DNA of 64,000 nucleotides from Kaiparowitsia implicata GSE-PSE-MK54-09C (GTDB lineage: Bacteria; Cyanobacteriota; Cyanobacteriia; Elainellales; Elainellaceae): the NCBI GenBank assembly GCA_019359435.1, contig JAHHHI010000069.1, forward strand, positions 1-64,000, written 5' to 3'. Under the pieces are notes generated by a model, which saw only the letters and a list, made by a program, of their open reading frames with translations, made no database searches and was not told the DNA's origin. Positions 8,544 through 18,582 of the stretch are shown piece after piece; positions within the stretch are counted from its first letter, which is position 1, and every line of letters begins with the position of its first letter. A program made the translations under genes and the position numbers.

Positions 8544-8683
8544 GAGGGTCGTCCTTCACTGAAGGCCACTCCTCCTGAGAGTTGGGGCTGAAGGAACAGT
8601 CGAGTGGAATCGACTTCTGCGATCGCCCAGCAAGTGCGATAGAGTCAGAAAGAACTACGAGATGCGAGTCTACTTGCGCGGTC

Positions 8684-11494
8684 ATGAGTGACGAACTGGG
8701 GGCGGCGGCCCCATCTCCGCTAGGAGATTTGCCTGAGCGCCTGATTAAGCACGAGGTGCGCTATGCCGACCACCGTGCGGTCGATCGGGAGCTGTTGACG
8801 CCAATGATGCGTCATTATGCCGATCTAAAAGATGCCTACCCCCATGCGCTGCTGCTGTACCGGGTGGGCGATTTTTTTGAAACGTTTTTTCAGGATGCGA
8901 TCGCCGTTGCCCGCGAGCTAGAGCTGGTGCTCACCAGCAAAGATGCAGGGAAATCCGTGGGCAGGGTGCCGCTGGCTGGCATTCCCCACCATGCCCTAGA
9001 GCGCTACTGCGGGCTGCTGGTGGAGCACGGCTTTGCGGTTGCCATCTGCGACCAAACTGAGGATGCTGCCGATGTGCAGGGGCGGCTGGTGCAGCGCGAG
9101 GTGACGCGGGTGATCACCCCCGGCACTGTGCTGGAAGAAGGGATGCTGAATGCCCGCTGCAACAACTACCTGGCCGCTGTGGTGATGGCGGGTGACCATT
9201 GGGGTTTGGCGATCGCCGATGTCTCCACAGGAGAATTTCTCACCACGCAGCATCGCGGGCTCGACACGCTTACGCAAGAGCTGCTGCGGCTGCAGCCGTC
9301 AGAGGTGCTGGTGCCCGTTAATGCCCCAGACCTAGGTGCTCTGCTGCGCCCCGGCGAGCGCGGGGAGCACTTGCCCGGCTGCTTGCCCTCCCAATTTTGC
9401 TATACCCTACGGCCCCAGCCCCCGTTTTTGCAGAGCGAAGCGCGGCAGCGATTGCTCGAACGCTTTCGGGTGCGATCGCTCGAAGGCATGGGCTGTGAAC
9501 ACCTGCCCCTAGCCGTGCGGGCGGCGGGTGGGCTGCTGCAATATGTCGAAGACACGTCGGAGCGCGTTACCGGGCGGCAGGCGGAGTCGGGTCAGGCCAG
9601 CCCGCCCAAGGTGCCCCTCCAACGCCTCTGCACCTATACCTTGTCGGAATATCTGGTGATTGATCACCAGACCCGGCGCAACCTCGAGATCACCCAGACC
9701 CAGCGAGATGGCACCTTCCACGGGTCGCTGTTGTGGGCGCTGGATCGGACAGTGACGGCGATGGGTGGGCGGGCGCTGCGGCGCTGGTTGCTGCAGCCCC
9801 TGCTCGATCTACCTACCATTCAGCAGCGGCATGACACTGTGGATGAGCTGGTGCAGCAGGGCGCGTGGCGGCAGATCCTGCAGCAGTTGTTAAAGCAAAT
9901 CTATGATCTCGAACGGTTGACGGGTCGTGCAGGCTCCGGTACCGCCAACGCCCGCGATCTAGTGGCGCTGGCAGATTCCCTGGCGAAGCTGCCGGATCTG
10001 GCTCTACTTATGGCCCAAGCGCGATCGCCCCTGCTCACCCGTCTGCAAACGGTGCCCCCCCAGCTCGAACAGTTGGGGTATCGCCTCAACGATCACCTTC
10101 TAGAGAATCCGCCCCTCTATCTCACCGAGGGCAACCTGATTCGCCCTGGCATCCATCCTCCGCTAGACGACCTGCGACAGCAGCTTGAGGCCGATCAGCA
10201 GTGGATTGCTCAGTTAGAAAGCCGAGAGCGCGATCGCACCGGCATTCCGTCGCTCAAAGTCGGCTATACCAAAGCCTTTGGATACTACATCAGCATTTCG
10301 CGCGCCAAGGGGGGCAACCTGGTGCCCGATGGCTATACCCGCAAGCAGACTTTAACCAACGAAGAGCGCTACATCTCTCAAGAGCTAAAGGATAAAGAGC
10401 ACGCCATTCTCACGGCTCGCGAGGCCATTAATAAGCTGGAATATGACCTCTTCACCGCGCTGCGGGCCGACGTGGCAGACCACGCCGACGCAATTCGGGA
10501 GGTAGCAGGGGCGATCGCCGCCGTGGATGTGCTCTGCGCCTTTGCTGAAACGGCGGTCTACCACAACTACTGCCGCCCCACCATCACTGCCACGCGCCAG
10601 ATTCAGATTGTGGCTGGGCGGCACCCGGTGGTCGAGCAATCGCTGCCGACGGGTTTCTTTGTGCCTAATAGCACGCATCTGGGCGCAGGCCATTTGGCCG
10701 ATCCAGCGGCGACGGCTGGGATGGATGAGACGAATACGGAGACCTCTTCAGCCCTCGACTCATGGGCTCTAGAGGCTGCTACCGCGCCAGATCTCGTCAT
10801 CCTGACTGGCCCAAACGCCAGCGGCAAAAGCTGCTATCTGCGGCAGATTGGCCTGATTCAGCTGATGGCGCAGGTGGGCAGCTTTGTGCCCGCGCAGCAG
10901 GCAACCTTAGGCGTGTGCGATCGCATCTTTACCCGCGTGGGCGCGGTGGATGACCTGGCCACAGGCCAGTCTACCTTCATGGTGGAAATGAATGAGACTG
11001 CCAACATTCTTAACCACGCTACCGACACATCGCTCGTGCTGCTGGATGAAATTGGGCGGGGCACCGCTACGTTTGATGGGCTTTCCATCGCCTGGGCCGT
11101 GGCAGAATATCTGGCGACCGACCTGCGCGCCCGCACCGTGTTTGCCACCCACTACCACGAGTTAAACGAGCTGGCAGCGCTCTTGCCCAACGTGGCGAAT
11201 TACCAGGTGGTGGTCAAAGAACTGCCGGATCAAATTATCTTCTTGCACCAAGTGCGCCCCGGTGGCGCAGACAAATCCTATGGCATTGAGGCGGGGCGAT
11301 TGGCGGGGCTGCCGCCGTCGGTGATTCACCGGGCGAAGCAGGTGATGGGGCAAATTGAGCAGCATTCACATATCGCTGTGGGGCTGCGCCGGGGCAACTC
11401 TTCTCGAGTCCGCGAGCGATCGCCCCTCCGTCATCCCTCCGACCCCGCAGCCGACACAGCAACAGAGCAACTGGATATTTTTAACAGTGGCTAA
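8684..11494 (+). CDS. mutS: DNA mismatch repair protein MutS
   Basis: About 936 residues. MutS recognises mismatches and small loops and recruits MutL. The mismatch-probing Phe-x-Glu is at F64-E66 ([12 protein letters not shown]). The Walker A GPNASGKS is at 709-716, followed by a Walker [10 protein letters not shown] and the switch FATHYHEL. The C-terminal helix-turn-helix region ([18 protein letters not shown]) and a terminal LDIF are also present. The ATG at 8684 is chosen; the frame extends upstream only to a TTG at 8582. A run of acidic, Ala/Thr-rich residues just before Walker A (about 677-700) looks like a lineage-specific loop. Stand-alone gene. Confidence 0.97.
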   Translation: MSDELGAAAPSPLGDLPERLIKHEVRYADHRAVDRELLTPMMRHYADLKDAYPHALLLYRVGDFFETFFQDAIAVARELELVLTSKDAGKSVGRVPLAGIPHHALERYCGLLVEHGFAVAICDQTEDAADVQGRLVQREVTRVITPGTVLEEGMLNARCNNYLAAVVMAGDHWGLAIADVSTGEFLTTQHRGLDTLTQELLRLQPSEVLVPVNAPDLGALLRPGERGEHLPGCLPSQFCYTLRPQPPFLQSEARQRLLERFRVRSLEGMGCEHLPLAVRAAGGLLQYVEDTSERVTGRQAESGQASPPKVPLQRLCTYTLSEYLVIDHQTRRNLEITQTQRDGTFHGSLLWALDRTVTAMGGRALRRWLLQPLLDLPTIQQRHDTVDELVQQGAWRQILQQLLKQIYDLERLTGRAGSGTANARDLVALADSLAKLPDLALLMAQARSPLLTRLQTVPPQLEQLGYRLNDHLLENPPLYLTEGNLIRPGIHPPLDDLRQQLEADQQWIAQLESRERDRTGIPSLKVGYTKAFGYYISISRAKGGNLVPDGYTRKQTLTNEERYISQELKDKEHAILTAREAINKLEYDLFTALRADVADHADAIREVAGAIAAVDVLCAFAETAVYHNYCRPTITATRQIQIVAGRHPVVEQSLPTGFFVPNSTHLGAGHLADPAATAGMDETNTETSSALDSWALEAATAPDLVILTGPNASGKSCYLRQIGLIQLMAQVGSFVPAQQATLGVCDRIFTRVGAVDDLATGQSTFMVEMNETANILNHATDTSLVLLDEIGRGTATFDGLSIAWAVAEYLATDLRARTVFATHYHELNELAALLPNVANYQVVVKELPDQIIFLHQVRPGGADKSYGIEAGRLAGLPPSVIHRAKQVMGQIEQHSHIAVGLRRGNSSRVRERSPLRHPSDPAADTATEQLDIFNSG

Positions 11495-11554
11495 CGAGGT
11501 TGAGTGAAACTCATGGCTTTAGGAAATTGCTGATAACCGTCAGCGACCCACTCG

Positions 11555-12550
11555 CTACTCGCCCAATCGCTCGCGGGCAGCCTGGGTGCGCTGTCGCACG
11601 GCCTCTGCGGACTGATGCAGGGCCTCTAGTTCTGCTGGCAACAGCTCTAGTTCCAGCACGCTTTCTACCCCACTGCGCCCCAGCCGCGTTGGCACGCCAA
11701 TAAACACATCGGTCAGCCCATACTGCCCGGTGAGATACGCCGCCACCGGCAGCAGCCGCGATCGGTTTTGCACAATCGCCTCAATCATGGCGCAGGTTGA
11801 GGATGCCGGAGCATAGTACGCACCCCCCGTTTGCATCAATTCCACAATTTCTGCACCGCCGTTGCGAGTGCGTTCGACGAGGCGGTCAATCGTCGCTGCA
11901 TCGAGCAGTTGAGCAATTGGAATGCCGTTTACAGAGGAGTAGCGCGGCAGGGGCACCATCAAGTCACCGTGGCTACCCAACACCATTGCGTCTACATCTC
12001 GGCTCGACACGCCCAACTCCAGCGCAATGAAGGTCTGAAACCGTGACGAATCGAGGATGCCCGCCATGCCCATGACTCGCTCTGGCGGTAGCCCCGAGGC
12101 TTCCCAGGCTAAATAGGTCAGCACATCTAGCGGATTGGTGACGACGAGTAGTAAGGCATTGGGAGATTGGGCGATCGCCTGTTTAACTGCCTCCACCACA
12201 ATCTGCGCGTTGGTCTTGGTGAGGTCATCACGACTCATGCCGGGTTTGCGCGGCAGCCCAGCAGTAATCACCACAATGGAAGACCCTGCCGTGTCGCCAT
12301 AGTCTATAGTGCCGCGAACACTGCGATCATGCCCCTCCAGACCCCGTGCCTCCATGAGATCCAGCGCGACGCCCTGGGGTCGGCCCGACACCACATCCAA
12401 CAGCACCACATCTGCAATGTTGCGCTCGACAATGCGTTGGGCTAGCGTGCCGCCCACATTGCCTGCGCCAATCACCGTCACCTGAGGCGATGGATTGAAC
12501 GTTGAATCTTGCGTTGCGTTCGGGATCACACGAGACATTGAGTTTGGCAT
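11555..12550 (-). CDS. mdh: Malate dehydrogenase (LDH-like type)
   Basis: A 331-residue NAD-dependent malate dehydrogenase interconverting malate and oxaloacetate. The Rossmann GAGNVGG is at 28-34 with the NAD-ribose-binding Asp at D52. The substrate loop carries Arg ([13 protein letters not shown]101, R107), which marks malate rather than lactate specificity. The catalytic His is H194 in [12 protein letters not shown], paired with D167/R170 (ILDSSRF). It belongs to the LDH-like MDH group common in cyanobacteria. The C-terminus is helical and charged. An alternative ATG lies at codon 5. A 294-bp spacer separates it from ndhO on the same strand. Confidence 0.95.
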   Translation of the reverse strand: MPNSMSRVIPNATQDSTFNPSPQVTVIGAGNVGGTLAQRIVERNIADVVLLDVVSGRPQGVALDLMEARGLEGHDRSVRGTIDYGDTAGSSIVVITAGLPRKPGMSRDDLTKTNAQIVVEAVKQAIAQSPNALLLVVTNPLDVLTYLAWEASGLPPERVMGMAGILDSSRFQTFIALELGVSSRDVDAMVLGSHGDLMVPLPRYSSVNGIPIAQLLDAATIDRLVERTRNGGAEIVELMQTGGAYYAPASSTCAMIEAIVQNRSRLLPVAAYLTGQYGLTDVFIGVPTRLGRSGVESVLELELLPAELEALHQSAEAVRQRTQAARERLGE

Positions 12551-12843
12551 CCTGTTAGAGGCCTCAGACGCAGGGTTTAAGGAAGGTGGGATGGCCTCTT
12601 GGCCTAGCCTGTAGGGTCACGGGCAGTGGCAACGGACGATAGCCATTGCTCAGGCCTTTCTCTTTCTTTCACCTTAGCGAAGCTGCCCTACTGCCCCATC
12701 AATCTCAACAAATAAATCTCAACAAATAGATAAGAAATCGGGAAGAAATCAGGAGCCTGCTGCCTACCACCCTGCTGCCGACGGGGATATCCGCCGATCC
12801 CTGAGCCTAAGAGAACCGACGTCTGGGGAACATTTCGATTGGC

Positions 12844-13059
12844 TTACTCAAATGCTTCGAGCTGGTCAGACCGTAGCCAGAACGATGGCGTGGGCACATG
12901 CCCAAACTGCACCAGCATATAGTCGCCTTTGGTATCTAGAACTTCACCCTTGGTTTCAAAGATGTAGGACGGCCAGCGGCGATCGCTCGCCTCTGCTTCC
13001 AGGCTGTCGTCTAGCTTCTCGCGCACCACACGCACCACATCGCCTTTTTTAACTGCCAT
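12844..13059 (-). CDS. ndhO: NAD(P)H-quinone oxidoreductase subunit O
   Basis: A 71-residue protein closely matching NdhO, a small oxygenic-photosynthesis-specific subunit of the thylakoid NDH-1 complex that lies on the peripheral arm and affects cyclic electron flow. Recognisable blocks are [16 protein letters not shown], the [22 protein letters not shown]3-like barrel and [14 protein letters not shown]. It is full length for the family. It is a single gene, with its promoter expected in the spacer to its right. Confidence 0.95.
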   Translation of the reverse strand: MAVKKGDVVRVVREKLDDSLEAEASDRRWPSYIFETKGEVLDTKGDYMLVQFGHVPTPSFWLRSDQLEAFE

Positions 13060-13497
13060 ACCTTACGCTCGCACCTGCTAAACGGCTCTTCAGCATTGTA
13101 TCGGAATTGTATCGGATTGCAGGTTGGAAGGAACAAGGTCAACGGGATGGATGGATAGAGCGTCGGTTTGTCCGCCAAGGTTGAGTCCGCGCTGCGCGCG
13201 CTGATAGCCCTCGGATCAGGCCCATGCGTGCCCTGCATCACGCGGTGTGTTGAACGAGGGTGTGGGTTGGGTAACTATCGCTGGGGTGTCTGAGCGATCG
13301 CCCCTCCTGATCTTGTGCCTGATCTTGCAAGCGATCGTAAAAGATAGCCGATCCAAAATCCTGGGGATTCGTTACAACATTACAAGTGAGCGACGAGTGA
13401 GACGCCAAATTCTCGAAAGTGGGCTGGGAATGCTGAAGAAGACTAGATGCAGACCCCTCGCTGCTCCCTGTGATGCCATGTTATGCAGGATTGTGAG
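13060..13497. other. Spacer between ndhO and the caspase-fold gene
   Basis: 438 bp carrying the divergent promoters of ndhO and the caspase-fold gene. ATTGTATCGGA occurs twice in tandem near 13095-13116. A few HIP1-like sites are present. No gene or RNA element was recognised. Confidence 0.4.
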
Positions 13498-15450
13498 ATG
13501 ACGAATTACCGGGCGATCGCCATTGGCATTAATCAGTATCAGCAATTTCAACCGCTGTACTATGCAGAGCGGGATGCTCAAGATTTGCATCAAACCTGGG
13601 TTGAGGACATGGGATTTGCGCCCCAGCAGACGAAACTGCTGGCAGATTCTAGCCCTGATAGCAAGCGCAGTACGGCCTATCCCAATCGGCTTAATATAAT
13701 AGAAAGCTTGACAGATCTATGTCAGACGACCCAGGCCGACGACGGGCTATGGGTCTTCTTTAGCGGCTATGGGGCGACATTGCAGGGCCATGATTATCTG
13801 TTGCCCATCGACGCTGATCCCAGTCGCATTCCTGAGACGGGCATTGCGGTCGAAGCGTTGTTTAGCCTATTGCGGGCGGCAGCCACGCGCAACATTTTAA
13901 TATTGCTCGACATGAACCGCAGCCAGGGAACGCTGGCGGGATCAGGCGCAGGGGCGCAAACCCTGGCTCTAGCGCAGGATTTTGGCATGCCGACGATTCT
14001 GTCCTGCCGACCCGATGAGTTTTCCCATGAAACCCTGGTGCTGCGGCACGGGCTGTTTACCCAGGCGGTGCTAGAAGGGCTGCGCCAAGAGGGGTGTGCG
14101 ACCACGGCGCACTTGGTGCAGTTTTTGGGCGATCGCCTGCCGCAGCTAAGTGAGCATCACTGTCGCCCAGTGCAGCATCCGATTGCGGCGGTGCCCGAGG
14201 CACTGCGCTATCAACTGCTGCTGCCCGGAAAGCCTTCCGTTCCAGCAGATCCAGACTCTGAGGAGGCAAACCTGGGGCTGCCTGTCCCGCCTGATTTGCC
14301 AGAGGCTGGGGCGTCACTGCCGCCCAATGGAGAGGGAGTGACTGAGGAAGGAGCGATCGCCCCCCCGCCCGATGCCCAAACTCCAGAACCCCCGCCTGTG
14401 GATGATCTCACCTGGCAGCGCTGGCTCAAAATCGGTGGCTCAGCACTGGCGGCGCTGTTATTGCTAGTGCTCGCTCGCAATATACCAACCGTGATGCAGT
14501 CTCCCACGCCCGTGAACCCGCCCTCAGAGTCACCCGATGCTGCTCCGTCTCCCCAGGCAACTGAACCTTCCACTCCAGAGTCGCCTGACGCAACTGGAGA
14601 GGGCACTACTCCGAACGCAGAGAGCGAGGTTCCCTCCGCACCGCTAGCACCCGCCTCGCCCGACCCAGCCGTGTCGAATGAAGCGCCGACTCCCCCCACG
14701 AGCACCGAGCTTCCGCCAGTCGGCCAACAGCCAGGAAACACACCTGCCCGTCAACCTGAACCCCGGCGCGGTCTATTTGGCAATTTGTTTCGGCCTCCGG
14801 CAGAGCCTTCGCCCACCGAAGCATCGGCACCCGCTAGCCCGGCCCCTCCGGCAAGCAGAACCTCGGCCAGCAGCTCCAGCAACGATTTAGATAGTGAGTC
14901 AGGCGTAACCGCTGACCTAGACAGTGCTGAGCGCGCCTTTGCTGAGGCTCGGGCGATGACGCAAGATCTCCAAGTGTCTGCGGATACGCAGGTTTCGCGG
15001 CTGGCAGAGGCCATACAACGAGCGCGACAGGTGCCAGCCGACCATGGTTATTATGCGGATGCCCAGCAAGAAATCAACCGCTGGAGCCAAATGATGCTCG
15101 ATGTCGCGGAACTGCGCTCGGTACGCCCGAATGGCGGCAACGCGCTGACCGCCGCCCAAAATTTTGCCGGGGCGATCGCCGCTGCCCAACTGATCCCAAC
15201 CGATCGCCCCGGCATTCGTGCCCTGGCGGATGAGTCCATCGCGCGGTGGAGCGGCGATATGATGGATTTAGCAGAACTGCAGGCCTATTGGGGTGATCCT
15301 GGGCTTGCCATTGCGGTGGCTCAGCAAGTTCCGGCACAAGCCCCTAAGCATGGGGACGCCCAGCAGGCGATCGCCAACTGGCAAGTCGCGCTAGAGCAAC
15401 AGCGCATTGCCGCCCAGCAAGACCCGTTCTTCCCTGAGGAGGCGTACTAG
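13498..15450 (+). CDS. Caspase-fold (orthocaspase-like) membrane protein with degenerate catalytic dyad
   Basis: Residues 1-230 form a peptidase C14 p20-like domain (YRAIAIGINQY, DDGLWVFFSGYGATLQGHDY, ILILLDMNRSQGT). The family dyad is His in 'SGHG' and Cys in 'LDxC'. Here these positions are Tyr91 (SGYG) and Asn140 (LDMN), so proteolysis is not expected. Such substituted p20 domains are known among cyanobacterial orthocaspases. A Pro/Glu linker leads to one membrane helix at about 310-328, then about 150 residues of Pro/Ser/Thr-rich sequence. The C-terminus holds helical repeats built on 'AEAIQRARQVP...QQEINRWSQMM' with three related units. Likely a membrane-anchored scaffold or regulator. 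The ATG at 13498 is chosen because AGGA precedes it; another ATG lies at 13483. Confidence 0.85.
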   Translation: MTNYRAIAIGINQYQQFQPLYYAERDAQDLHQTWVEDMGFAPQQTKLLADSSPDSKRSTAYPNRLNIIESLTDLCQTTQADDGLWVFFSGYGATLQGHDYLLPIDADPSRIPETGIAVEALFSLLRAAATRNILILLDMNRSQGTLAGSGAGAQTLALAQDFGMPTILSCRPDEFSHETLVLRHGLFTQAVLEGLRQEGCATTAHLVQFLGDRLPQLSEHHCRPVQHPIAAVPEALRYQLLLPGKPSVPADPDSEEANLGLPVPPDLPEAGASLPPNGEGVTEEGAIAPPPDAQTPEPPPVDDLTWQRWLKIGGSALAALLLLVLARNIPTVMQSPTPVNPPSESPDAAPSPQATEPSTPESPDATGEGTTPNAESEVPSAPLAPASPDPAVSNEAPTPPTSTELPPVGQQPGNTPARQPEPRRGLFGNLFRPPAEPSPTEASAPASPAPPASRTSASSSSNDLDSESGVTADLDSAERAFAEARAMTQDLQVSADTQVSRLAEAIQRARQVPADHGYYADAQQEINRWSQMMLDVAELRSVRPNGGNALTAAQNFAGAIAAAQLIPTDRPGIRALADESIARWSGDMMDLAELQAYWGDPGLAIAVAQQVPAQAPKHGDAQQAIANWQVALEQQRIAAQQDPFFPEEAY

Positions 15451-15548
15451 AGACCCGCGAAGCAGCCCTAATGTGGTCGTGATGGGTGGGCTACGCCTTA
15501 CCTATCATGATTTAAGGCCAGTCCCACGCCACGCCACAGGGGGGGTGT

Positions 15549-15884
15549 ATGAATCCTGACGAACGTCGAAAACTACTGGCAGTGCTGTGCCACGTGTCTC
15601 AACTCTTCAGCTCCATTGCCATAACAATTGCGGTTCCGATCGTTATTCTAGTGATCTCAGACGACCCGATTGTGCAGGCTCATGCCAAAGAGGCCATCAA
15701 CTTTGCTATCAACATCTTGCTATATTTGATTGCGTCGGTGCTGCTGTTCTTTTTCGTCGTCGGCATTCCCCTGACGGCGTTGGTGATAATTGCCAGTTGG
15801 AGATTGCCCATTTTTGCCACCGTTCGCGCGGCCATTATGCCTAATCTGCCCTACCGCTATCCCTTCATTCTGCGTTTTGTGTAG
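15549..15884 (+). CDS. DUF4870 small membrane protein
   Basis: A 111-residue integral membrane protein of the DUF4870 family. It has three hydrophobic helices: about residues 14-36, a central segment following the conserved DPIVQAHAKEAINFAINILL motif, and a third ending in GIPLTALVIIASW. The AHAKEAxNF motif is the family signature. Function is unknown; homologues often sit near stress or envelope genes. Its stop codon lies 26 bp from the convergent dehydrogenase gene. Confidence 0.85.
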   Translation: MNPDERRKLLAVLCHVSQLFSSIAITIAVPIVILVISDDPIVQAHAKEAINFAINILLYLIASVLLFFFVVGIPLTALVIIASWRLPIFATVRAAIMPNLPYRYPFILRFV

Positions 15885-15910
15885 CATCACTCGCAGCGCT
15901 CTAATACGCA

Positions 15911-16783
15911 TCACGCTGGGATAAATAGCTGAACAATACCAGTGATATTGTTCTCGCCATAGCCTTGGGCGATCGCCTGTTCATACAGAGTTTGAGCCGC
16001 ATCGGAAAGAGGCGTTAGGGCGGCGATCGCCTGCGCAGACGCCATCACGTAGCGCAAATCCTTTTCCACTAGGTCAATGGGAAAGAGTGGGGCGTGATGT
16101 TGCAGAACCATGAGCTTGCCTGCGGCCAAGGTCGCAGGGCTCAGCACGGGCAGTTCACCTAAACAGTCCATGGCGCAGGCGGTCGAGATACCGCTCTTGC
16201 CCAGCACCCCCAGCAGTTCGGCCAGGGCTGCCACCTGCACACCAAACAGGGCATTGACTGCGAGTTTCATCGCCATGCCATGCCCCACCGAGCCAACATG
16301 ATGCAGCGCAGCACCTCCGGCACTGTTTAATACAGACCTCGCCTCGGCTAGGGTTTCGGCGCTGCCCCCCACCAAGTAGATCAGCGCCCTAGCGTCTGCC
16401 TGGGGACGTGATCCCACCACGGGGGCATCCAAAAACTTGGCCCCCCGGTGCTCAATAGCGGCGGCGAGGGTCTGCGTCCAGGTGACGGTAAGGGTGCTGC
16501 ATTCAATGGCGATCGCCCCAGCCTGTATCCCCCTCACAGCGCCCACCTCAGGGTCTAGCCAAACGGCACGCGAGGCCGCGTCATCCGTCACCATCGACAG
16601 CACGATGTCTGCTCCTTGGGCTGCGACGTTGGGAGAGGGGGCGATCGTTGCGCCTAGCTCAATTAAGGCAGCCGCCGCAGCCGGAGATCGATTCCAAACG
16701 GTGAGAGGATGGCCTGCATGAATGAGGTTGCGAGCAATTCGCCCCCCCATCGCACCCAGACCCAACACAGCAATATTGCTCAT
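15911..16783 (-). CDS. NAD(P)-dependent beta-hydroxyacid dehydrogenase (HIBADH/6PGDH family)
   Basis: A 290-residue oxidoreductase of the 3-hydroxyisobutyrate/glyoxylate-succinic-semialdehyde reductase group. It has a Rossmann GLGAMG at 8-13, the substrate-binding block APVVGSRPQAD at about 120-130 and the catalytic Lys173 in GHGMAMKLAVNALF. The all-alpha C-terminal domain has the VEKDLRYVM signature. The exact substrate cannot be read from sequence; small 2- or 3-hydroxy acids or aldehydes are expected. It is convergent with the DUF4870 gene, and the peroxiredoxin gene starts upstream on the same strand after an 80-bp gap. Confidence 0.88.
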   Translation of the reverse strand: MSNIAVLGLGAMGGRIARNLIHAGHPLTVWNRSPAAAAALIELGATIAPSPNVAAQGADIVLSMVTDDAASRAVWLDPEVGAVRGIQAGAIAIECSTLTVTWTQTLAAAIEHRGAKFLDAPVVGSRPQADARALIYLVGGSAETLAEARSVLNSAGGAALHHVGSVGHGMAMKLAVNALFGVQVAALAELLGVLGKSGISTACAMDCLGELPVLSPATLAAGKLMVLQHHAPLFPIDLVEKDLRYVMASAQAIAALTPLSDAAQTLYEQAIAQGYGENNITGIVQLFIPA

Positions 16784-16863
16784 GGAAGCATGCTCAGAAT
16801 AGGGTTTATCAGTGGACTATGCCTAGTTTTTACGGTTCTTTAAGGCCGAATGGGCTTATGAAA

Positions 16864-17526
16864 CTAGGGGGTAAGTCGTGAGGTTGCCTGTTGGAGCCAG
16901 TGAATGGCCGTCTCTGGGTCTAACCGCTCGCGATAATCTACAGAGAACCAGGCATTGAGGACGGTGCCATCCGCTGCAATCAGATACGTGGCGGGAATGG
17001 GGAGTTCAAACGTGCGATCGCCATTGTGCAGTTCTAAATCAATGCCAAAGGCTTGGTAAATCGGCAAAAGCTGCTCGTCTAGCGTAAACACCAGCCCAAA
17101 CTGCCGCGCCACCTGATTACCCAAATCCGAGAGCACCGGAAATTTCAGCGCTTGCTTTTGCTGGGTCGTGAGTGATTGATCGGGGGTTTGAGGAGAAATA
17201 GCGACCAACGTTGCCCCATAGGATTCAATCTCGTCGAGCCGTGCCTGAAGGGCTTGCAACGCCACATTACAGTAGGGGCACCAATGCCCCCGATAGAAGG
17301 TGATGAGCAGCAGCCCATCAGCGCGCAAGTCAGCACTGCGCCGCAGAGTGTGAGTTGCATCGGGCAGCTCAAAATCAGGCATGGACTGACCCACATTTAG
17401 GGCGTGAGAGCCGAGCCCAGAGGCCGCAAGCTTTGCTGTAGCGGCTTCCATCGTGGCAAAGATATCGGGGGGCGCTTGCTGCTGCACTGCTTCGGTAATG
17501 GCGTTGAGGTCTGTTTCGAGGGTCAT
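16864..17526 (-). CDS. Peroxiredoxin-like protein (AhpC/TSA fold)
   Basis: A 220-residue thioredoxin-fold peroxidase. The active site reads FYRGHWCPYCNVALQALQ, with the presumed peroxidatic Cys at C83 and a nearby C86, so it is an AhpC/TSA protein with a CPYC motif rather than a classical PxxxTxxC form. An N-terminal helical extension of about 45 residues precedes GQSMPDFELPD. Reduction of hydroperoxides is the expected role. The LysR-type regulator is transcribed divergently from a start 108 bp away, a layout typical of a regulator and its target. Confidence 0.87.
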   Translation of the reverse strand: MTLETDLNAITEAVQQQAPPDIFATMEAATAKLAASGLGSHALNVGQSMPDFELPDATHTLRRSADLRADGLLLITFYRGHWCPYCNVALQALQARLDEIESYGATLVAISPQTPDQSLTTQQKQALKFPVLSDLGNQVARQFGLVFTLDEQLLPIYQAFGIDLELHNGDRTFELPIPATYLIAADGTVLNAWFSVDYRERLDPETAIHWLQQATSRLTP

Positions 17527-17604
17527 GGTTAGCTCTAGGTACAGTTGCTATATTGACCATAAGCGCCGCAAGCTGTGCAATAAATAGAAGTCAGCGCAGT
17601 ACTC

Positions 17605-17623
17605 TCGTGCAGAATTTACACGA
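17605..17623. promoter_or_regulatory. Candidate LysR-type operator
   Basis: TCGTG (17605-17609) and CACGA (17619-17623) form a perfect 5-bp dyad with a 9-base AT-rich spacer, the usual shape of a LysR-family binding site. It lies 12 bp before the regulator start codon and inside the 108-bp spacer shared with the peroxiredoxin gene, suggesting autoregulation and control of the neighbour. This is inferred from symmetry and position only. Confidence 0.4.
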
Positions 17624-17634
17624 ATGCAGGCAGC

Positions 17635-18582
17635 ATGGATTTATCGACACTGCAAATTTTTGTAGAGGTGGCTCGCAAGGGTAACTTTGCGGCTGTTGCG
17701 CGCGATCGCAATCTTGATCCATCGTCGGTGTCACGGGCGATCGCAGGGCTCGAAGACGAACTCGGATTCCGATTATTTCAGCGCACGACTCGCCAGGTTT
17801 CCCTGACCGAAGCCGGAACCGCTTACTTTGAACGCATTGAGCCGCTAGTAGAAACCCTAGACCAGGCCGCCCAGGCTGCCGTAGATCTGACTGCGCGACC
17901 CAACGGAACGCTGCGAGTCACCGCGTCTGTGGCCTTTGGCTTAACCTGCATCGTGCCGTACTTGAGTGACTTTAGTGCGCGCTATCCAGACCTCACGGTT
18001 GACTTGGTTCTGACCGATGCCACGCTCGATTTATTAGCCGAGCGCATTGATCTAGCCGTGCGCCTAGGGCTGTTAGCCGACTCCACCCTCATTGCTCAGC
18101 GGTTATTCCCAACCCGCTACTGTGTCTGCGCTAGCCCGGGCTATCTCAAGCAATGGGGAACGCCAACCCAGCCGGGTGACATCGCGCATCACAACTGTCT
18201 CCGGTTTCCGCTGGCGGGGTTTCGAACCCGGTGGATTTTCAAGGACCAAACTGGCACCCTGAGCGAAATCCCGGTTCAGGGCCGCCTACTGATCTCAAAT
18301 GCGATCGCCCTACAGCACTGTGCGATCGCCGGTATGGGTCTGGCACTTCTGCCCCACTGGTTAGTGGGTAACGCGCTACGCGAAGGCGCGCTGATCAACC
18401 TCTTCCCCGACTATTCAGTCACCGCGACTGAGTTCAATACCGCAGCTTGGTTGGTCTACCCCTCTCGAACTTACATCCCGCTAAAAGTTCTCGCGTTTAT
18501 AGACTTTATGAAAACAACAGCGCACGCTCATATAGAAGCGTGCGCTAAGAAGAGACAAGCATCCGAGGTTAGTGCTCCGTAA
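17635..18582 (+). CDS. LysR-family transcriptional regulator (CrgA-like group)
   Basis: A 315-residue regulator. Residues 1-60 are the LysR winged helix-turn-helix (LQIFVEVARKGNFAAVARDR, then PSSVSRAIAGLEDELGFRLF). Residues about 90-300 form the periplasmic-binding-protein-like effector domain with the GTLRVTASVAFG start and ALLPHWLV region typical of the CrgA/AphB-type subgroup. It is not obviously OxyR: the redox Cys pair is not evident, although several Cys are present. The last 15-20 residues (after MKTTAHAHIEACAKK) exceed the family core and are encoded by a DNA inverted repeat. Confidence 0.93.
   Translation: MDLSTLQIFVEVARKGNFAAVARDRNLDPSSVSRAIAGLEDELGFRLFQRTTRQVSLTEAGTAYFERIEPLVETLDQAAQAAVDLTARPNGTLRVTASVAFGLTCIVPYLSDFSARYPDLTVDLVLTDATLDLLAERIDLAVRLGLLADSTLIAQRLFPTRYCVCASPGYLKQWGTPTQPGDIAHHNCLRFPLAGFRTRWIFKDQTGTLSEIPVQGRLLISNAIALQHCAIAGMGLALLPHWLVGNALREGALINLFPDYSVTATEFNTAAWLVYPSRTYIPLKVLAFIDFMKTTAHAHIEACAKKRQASEVSAP

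Noticed and set aside
8582-8683. Longer MutS starting at a TTG
   Set aside because: The added residues are not MutS-like, and the ATG at 8684 is adequate.
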